Assembly (NCBI GenBank): GCA_014904845.1
Contig: MU119480.1
Span: forward strand, 1 to 64,000
DNA: 64,000 bases
Source: Acephala macrosclerotiorum
Lineage: Eukaryota > Ascomycota > Leotiomycetes > Helotiales > Mollisiaceae
Direction of reading: 5' to 3'
Both the position numbers and the translations under genes were made by a program. Positions 59,089 to 64,000 of this stretch are shown piece after piece (within the stretch, counting starts at the first letter, position 1; every line of letters starts with the position of its first letter). A model generated the notes under the pieces. It searched no databases. It was not told where the DNA came from and was given only the letters and a program-made list of their open reading frames with translations.

Positions 59089-60031
59089 TCACTTTGATAT
59101 GCATCCGCCACTGCTATCTTCGACGAAGATGCCCCCATAAATCTGTCCTTCATAAATACCACTTTCTTGGAATCCGTCGTAGACTACACCAGCAGTCTCG
59201 GCCGGCTTCTTCGCTATACCGATTTGGTATTGTCCGCCACCACTGGTATCATTCGGCAAAGTCTCCGTAACTGCTCTCAACTGCTCATACCCTAAGGAGT
59301 ACTAAACTTGAAGCGTACTGCAGCAGAGGTCAGTTCCACAATATTTCAGAGACTCTTCTGCGAACTCACTTCTTCTCACAGTCTAAAGTAATAGCAAATT
59401 TCTGCCAATCATCCCATTTAACACTTGTTGTCCAAACCACATCATTATTCCTATTCAGGATCTTCCACAGATGCTTGTCTAACCCTGTCGTCGACACATT
59501 GCTCATCTTCGGCTTATCTTGCACCAACATGACGCCCGTATTGATCGAGAATTGATTGCTCACATAGTCATTCGCCTCGTGCCAAACACTCATATACTCA
59601 TGCGTTAGATTCATCCTCCTCTCAGGATCCTGTTGCACGCTCCAATGGAACGTCTTCACACTCATATTGCTCGCATCGGAGCCATTTCCCATCAGAAGCC
59701 CAGCGCGACGAAATCCGATTTGTGGCTTTCCACCGCCAGGAAGAAAGATAGACGAATCATTGATGGTTACTTCGATTGCTTTGTCATGAGGATAGTCGAA
59801 TTGGGATGGGTCTACGTTTGGGATGAGAAGAATTTCAGACCACGAAAAATTCTGACCTTTCGTATACTTCGGGCTGAAGGGTGAGGCATTGGCGTCAAAG
59901 AGGGAGAGGGTTGCGTTTTCAGGTACGCCGCCCCAGAGTGTGATGGGACATTTGATCGGTGGTTGGGCTCTTGGATGTGCTGTGGTGATAACTATCCAGG
60001 ATGCAAAGACCAAGGTACCGAGGGCCAGCAT
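59089..60031 (-). pseudogene. GH131 beta-glucanase, with premature stop
   Basis: Exon 1, 60031-59370, encodes a signal peptide (MLALGTLVFASWIVITTAHP) and most of a GH131 domain: CPITLWGGVPENATLSLFD, KYTKGQNFSWSEIL, IGFRRAGLLMGNGSD, TFHWSVQQDP, LTHEYMSVWHE. Intron 59369-59318 (52 bp) is followed by exon 2, 59317-59089, with family sequence GGGQYQIGIAKKP, VVYDGFQESGIYEGQIYGGIFVEDS. The fifth to sixth codons of exon 2 read QV-TAG-YS, a stop at 59304-59302 where relatives have an aromatic or other residue. Reading through would give 296 aa in perfect frame. GH131 enzymes cleave beta-1,3/1,4/1,6-glucans and are secreted. Loss of the last 70 residues probably inactivates it, unless the base is a sequencing error. 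Confidence 0.85.
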
Positions 60032-60709
60032 CTTGGGCGAGCTTGGAGGCTGACACTTAAGTGATCCAGAGACACCGTATCGCAGGCACTCCCTTGCTTT
60101 TATGTTCTCAAATCCATAGCAAATAGAAATTTAGATAGGATTTCTGCAGGTACATGAGTTCAGAATCAAGCTCAGTCGAGCCGTAATGCGGGTTTGGCCA
60201 GGTGCGTTCTTTGGGCTCGCTTGTTCAAGGGTCACAATTTATCCTAACTGTGTGTTTAGACATCACGGCGCACCGTGATCCGTTCCGACAAGGAGACTAA
60301 TTGGCACGATGCCCTCCTTAGAACTGATTTCGATATCTAGCACCTCGAATGCGTGGATTATTAGGGCCATGCTGCTAGAGAGCAAGCCTCAGACCACAAG
60401 TGTGGTATATCTACTTCACGTGGTGCGTACCTCTGGTGAGGAGGTATAAGGGGCTCGGTTAACCACAGCTGTGATGAACACGACATCAGCCGCGACAGCT
60501 TCCCTCGCAACATGCTCGGAATGGATCAGACTTTCAATATGGGTAAACAAGCATATCACCCATATGATAGACCGATCTCTGATAACCTTGCCCCGATGAG
60601 CGGATATAAATCTCAAGGCATATGCTCGTCTCTCCCGTTTTCACCACAAAATTTGTTGTCCTTGTTTCTGTTGCGTTTTTCTCTATATATTCTCTTATCA
60701 GGGCTCAAA
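60032..60709. promoter_or_regulatory. Divergent promoter region, GH131/GH16
   Basis: 678 bp between the two divergent starts. A TATAAA at 60605-60610, about 100 bp before the GH16 start, is a plausible TATA box. The pairing suggests that the two glucan-active genes were once co-regulated. Confidence 0.5.
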
Positions 60710-61573
60710 ATGCGTTCAAACATATTCTCGGCCCTCTCCTTGGGCCCCACCGCCATCACCAGCTTTCCACACACCGCCGCGGTCCATACTATGATCCCCA
60801 AGACAAGTTTTGACAGCCAATCCGACTTCGACGCAGACTGGGACTACCTTTATCCCTGGGGTAGCGATCACAACGGCGGCGCACGCATGGCCAAATCCAA
60901 AGTCGCCATATCAGGCGGGGTCCTAACGCTCACAGCATCACCCAGCTTCAGGTGAGAAACCAGCCTCGTCGGGCGGGAAATCCATCCCAATACGCTACCT
61001 GTCCGGCACCGTCCACGCAAAAGAACAGTTCAACGTCTCTCGTTCCGGGGGCTACGACTTCGGCGCTGAATTCAAAGCTGCGACCACAAAAGGTACGTGG
61101 CCAGTATTTTGGCTTACCGCTGTTGATGGATGGCTGCCGGAGGCGGAGTGGAAGGGGAACGGGAAAGTGGGTTTCAATACGTTTGATACGAGCAAGGAGG
61201 TTAAGGCGAGGAATACGAAGTATGATAGCCCTGGGGATTGGCATCGTTTTAAGACGGAAGTTAGGGATGAGAATGGGAGGGATTTAGCCGTTGAGTTTTT
61301 TATGGATAGGATGGAGGTGGTGAGGCAAGTGGGGAGGGGGTTCTAGGGAAAGTCGATGTACTTGTGAGTGATTTTCTCTTCTCTGGGGTGTTAATTGCTG
61401 ATAATAGCGTCGTGAATAGGATTATTGACTTGCAAAATGGAGGGATCATCGGGATCTCCGGAACCAAATGATGGTCAGTTATCCCTTCCTTGACAACTTT
61501 GAGCCTATCTAACGAGAGTCTAGACACTTTATTTCAAGTTCGCAGCTTGGAAGTTCTAAGTTACAACCCTTGA
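60710..61573 (+). pseudogene. GH16 glucanase/transglycosidase pseudogene
   Basis: Starts MRSNIFSALS with a weak signal peptide, then the secreted GH16 pattern: SFDSQSDFDADWDYLYPWGSDHNG, (frame change) RYLSGTVHAKEQF, GYDFGAEFKAATTKGTWPVFWL, VRSLEVLSYNP end. Damage: an extra base at about 60946-60950 shifts the frame; the active-site segment, normally E-I-D-x-A-E-WKG, reads PE-AE-WKG, three residues short; an in-frame TAG at 61344-61346 follows GRGF; one extra A lies at about 61436 in the IIDLQ/MEGSSGS region. Introns 61364-61419 and 61474-61523 remain recognisable and the terminal stop is at 61571-61573. With four independent lesions it is non-functional. Intact relatives act on cell-wall beta-glucan. 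Confidence 0.88.
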
Positions 61574-61653
61574 CGAATATAGAGACATGACTTGAAATAA
61601 TAAAAATTGGAAGGCCTTGTTTAAAGAAATACTTAGCTGTCTGTTCCTTCACT

Positions 61654-63560
61654 TCAATCCCTGATCTCCGGAATCTCGGTGCGCGCCTCATTCAACCGGA
61701 TCGAAGTTGGCGAGCTCGACGTGGGAGTAGGTATTTCGCACACTGTTGATGAGACAGCACCCTTCTCGGGCACCACTTCCGGATGCATAGAAAGCTTGAG
61801 CACAGTGTCCCTGCCACGAATGCTCGGATCCCACTCGTCCCATTCCGAAGCCACCTGAATCAGCTCCCCTTTCGCGGTCACTGGAATTTCCTCAGCACAT
61901 GTCTCCCAAGTCCCAAGACCAGCTTCCTCAAAAGCCATCCGCTGAATCTGAAGTGCTGAATCAAGACTACAATACGTTTGACAATCGATTCCCCGTGTCC
62001 ATCTCTTTGCATCCAGCCAACTATTTTCTCGAAGAGACTGGAGATAATGATTAGGCCTCCCAGTCCAACCACGAGACCTATCGCTAGTACACTAAATGAA
62101 ACATATCCACTATTTTGCACAATGACATTGTCGCAGTACCACAGCATTGGCGGTATATTTTGCATCTTGTCCAGATGGTCCAGTGGCGACCTCGACCATA
62201 CCGCGCTGCATGAGATTGACGCCAGTAGAGAACCAATTCGATGCTTCCACCACCCACTGATCAGACGCTATCGGAGTTGATTCCATAGTCATCAGATTGC
62301 TGCTAGCCAATAGCGGAGAAGCCAGGAGGGGGATGATCTGAAAAAGTCCCGCATCCTGAATCACTAGTCCGATTATGTTTGCGACCGTGAGCTGATGGTC
62401 TGTATCGAAAAGCGTCGATTTGTTGAAATTGTACAATGCTTCTAGATCTATCTGAGGCGTGCATCTTGTTGCCGAGCCTTTGGGGCGATCGGGGTTGCAG
62501 AGTTGGTGTTGTTCAAGACAGCTTAGGACTGATACGGGTTTGTCGATTGCGTACACGGTGAAGTTTGTCTTTTGATCTCCAGAGCTAGAATGACTGACGA
62601 TGTCTTGGACCTTTGCTTTATGAGCAGAAAGCTATAAGTCATCGCTGGGTGTCAAGTAGAATCTTTCAAAAGCAGCGAATACCAACGTGGTACTGCCATT
62701 TGGTGAGAACAATTCGGGGATTGGAGCAAACTCGTCCATTGGACTTTCGGGATATCTAACTACAGGACTAAATCATAACTAGTCAGCATCACTCAAGCAA
62801 GTATGTCGAGAGACTCGAAAGCCTACATTACTGTGTACATTGAGTTATCCAAATTTGCATCATATCCGAGTGCCAGTTGTTTGTAATCCGAGTGGACATA
62901 TGTAGCATTTGTCAAGTTCCCAAATCTTTCTAGAGATGAAGGCATGTAATTGTTCAGACCATAATATGTCGCGGTGTAATTATAACTTCGGCCGTCCTAC
63001 GAGCCATTTCCGCTAACAATATAGCTTTCTGTTGTGATAGGTGAGCAGGACATAGTCTTGCGGTAAAGTACCCGATCCGATCGCTTGCTGTTGACGCCGG
63101 AGTCGTCGCCTGAGTCCATAAGTCCAGTATCAAGATAAAGTGACCCATTTGCAGGACCAAGACACATTATCGAAGAGAAGGGGCATGACGCATTCCTAGT
63201 GCTGAGGAGCCGAGTTCGCATTACTCGCGAGGAGCTCGGCTCTGAATATCTCCTCAATCAAAGGACGGTTTCACATACTGTAAAAGACCAAGAAGCAGAA
63301 GACCAAAGGTTTTTTTTGAAAGCTTTGACACCTCGCAAGCGCCAAGCCCAGCCGATCCGGCCGAGTTTCCAAATAGCAGCTGAGGCTACTCCTGTGTTAC
63401 GCATAATAGCCTGCCGTTGGAAGTAAATACCAGACCGTGGGTCGCATGTTGATCTGAACTGGTGAGCCAAGAAACGTAGAATTCCCCAAGACCGACTTCC
63501 AGCTAGAGAGACAAAAAGAGCAAGAATGGCGACGAGAATAACTCCAACTCGGGGTGATGT
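61654..63560 (-). pseudogene. Large fungal two-TM membrane protein, decayed
   Basis: A minus-strand reading yields, across several frames: a TM helix (VGVILVAILALFVSLAG, about 63540), an extracellular region with conserved CDPRSGIYF, NTGVASAAI, ASCPFSSIMCLGPANGSLYLDTGLMDSGDD, FAPIPELF, FTVYAIDKPVSVLSCLEQHQLC, ASNWFSTGVNLMQRG, a second TM (VSFSVLAIGLVVGLGGLIIIS), and a cytosolic tail (MAFEEAGLGTWETC...IPVTAKGEL). This is a common, uncharacterised Pezizomycotina membrane-protein family. Stops at 62999-62997 and 62634-62632 and frame changes near 63265, 63190, 62160 and 61990 break it. One intron of the normal type (TACACA|GTAATG... at about 62835) remains. It ends at 61654. Confidence 0.75.
63232..63264 (-). 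repeat. 33-bp segment shared with the DUG3 intron
   Basis: Exact reverse-complement match to 57937-57969. Here it lies in the extracellular-domain coding part of the membrane-protein pseudogene. Confidence 0.9.
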
Positions 63561-64000
63561 TGTGTAGGTAGCTCTAAGAGTAGCGCCTTTGGATTGGTTT
63601 ATCTAGACGCCAGTATAGACTGTGGAACTTGTAGTTATTGTGGGCTTGGACTTTAGTACCAACAACCTCGGAAAGTCCAGTCAATTTCGTAACTGTAGAA
63701 GGAGTCTGATACTTAGGCAGCAGAGTGTCTCATAGAATTCAGGACTATTTCGCAGTCAAGAGTTGTAACTATAGTCTATTAGCTGACTGGGTTGACTCCG
63801 GAGACCCTCTGCAACGAACGAGACTCAACGTGAGTATTCATATGTAGAATTGGTTAAGGATAGTTCAAAGATTGAGACATACTATGTATGATTGGACTGG
63901 TTGGCTCACCCTTGATGTATGAAAAGTGCCTCACTCACGAATTTTGTATAATAATAGCGGTAACTTAAAGTTATAAATTGCGTAACGGTCATTTCCTTCT
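63561..64000. other. Window end, upstream of the membrane-protein pseudogene
   Basis: No clear gene. The minus strand may hold the N-terminal cytosolic part of the pseudogene, but I cannot read a continuous family-like frame. Confidence 0.4.

Overview
The window reads as nuclear DNA of a filamentous ascomycete (Pezizomycotina; a leotiomycete-like fungus is my guess, not shown). The evidence is short GT-AG introns (mostly 45-130 bp), CT-rich 5' regions, typical filamentous-fungal genes (CFEM GPI protein, GH131, GH16, CENP-T, Teb1-like double-Myb factor, DUG3) and a large AT-rich block with the mutation pattern of repeat-induced point mutation (RIP).

Region 1 (1 to about 26,860) is an AT-rich, essentially gene-free block broken by a 325-base N gap at 23,011-23,335. 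It is built from decayed repeats: a nested LTR-like pair (203/205 bp repeats, 11,582-15,029, possible 5-bp target duplication), an outer pair of 162-bp direct repeats (5,501 and 16,132), local tandem arrays, and one repeat family present both as a heavily mutated copy (about 20,910-22,150) and as a much less mutated copy (about 23,801-24,840). Comparing those two copies shows the C-to-T and G-to-A damage directly. The edge at about 26,850 is sharp.

Region 2 (26,860-32,700) is a transition zone of damaged genes: a STAND-type N-terminal domain cut off at the AT-rich edge, a MITE-like inverted-repeat element, a secreted S41 peptidase gene with two frameshifts and a stop, a cysteine-rich exon behind a 27-T run, and a weak antisense gene remnant.

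Region 3 (32,800-55,000) is an ordinary housekeeping block with intact genes whose exon lengths I could close in frame: CFEM GPI protein, CMS1 (ribosome biogenesis), CENP-T (kinetochore), SURF1/SHY1 (cytochrome oxidase assembly), UBX-domain protein, Rac GTPase, NOP6-like RRM protein, a DUF7704-type membrane protein, a Teb1/Tay1-like double-Myb factor, a SAM methyltransferase and a DCAF11-like WD40 protein. Several pairs are divergent with short shared promoters (CMS1/CENP-T 226 bp; SURF1/UBX 162 bp; DUF7704/Teb1 376 bp), and CENP-T and SURF1 converge with a 26-bp gap.

Region 4 (55,700-64,000) mixes one intact gene (DUG3, glutathione degradation) with damaged accessory genes: a glutamine-synthetase-like gene that stops early beside an AT-rich patch, a GH131 gene with a late stop, a GH16 pseudogene lacking part of its catalytic motif, and a multi-lesion membrane-protein pseudogene. 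The DUG3 intron holds a 33-bp exact match to that pseudogene. I did not find a convincing new multi-gene system; the best leads are the internally calibrated RIP pair, survival of C mainly in CpG, and the gene fragment inside the DUG3 intron.
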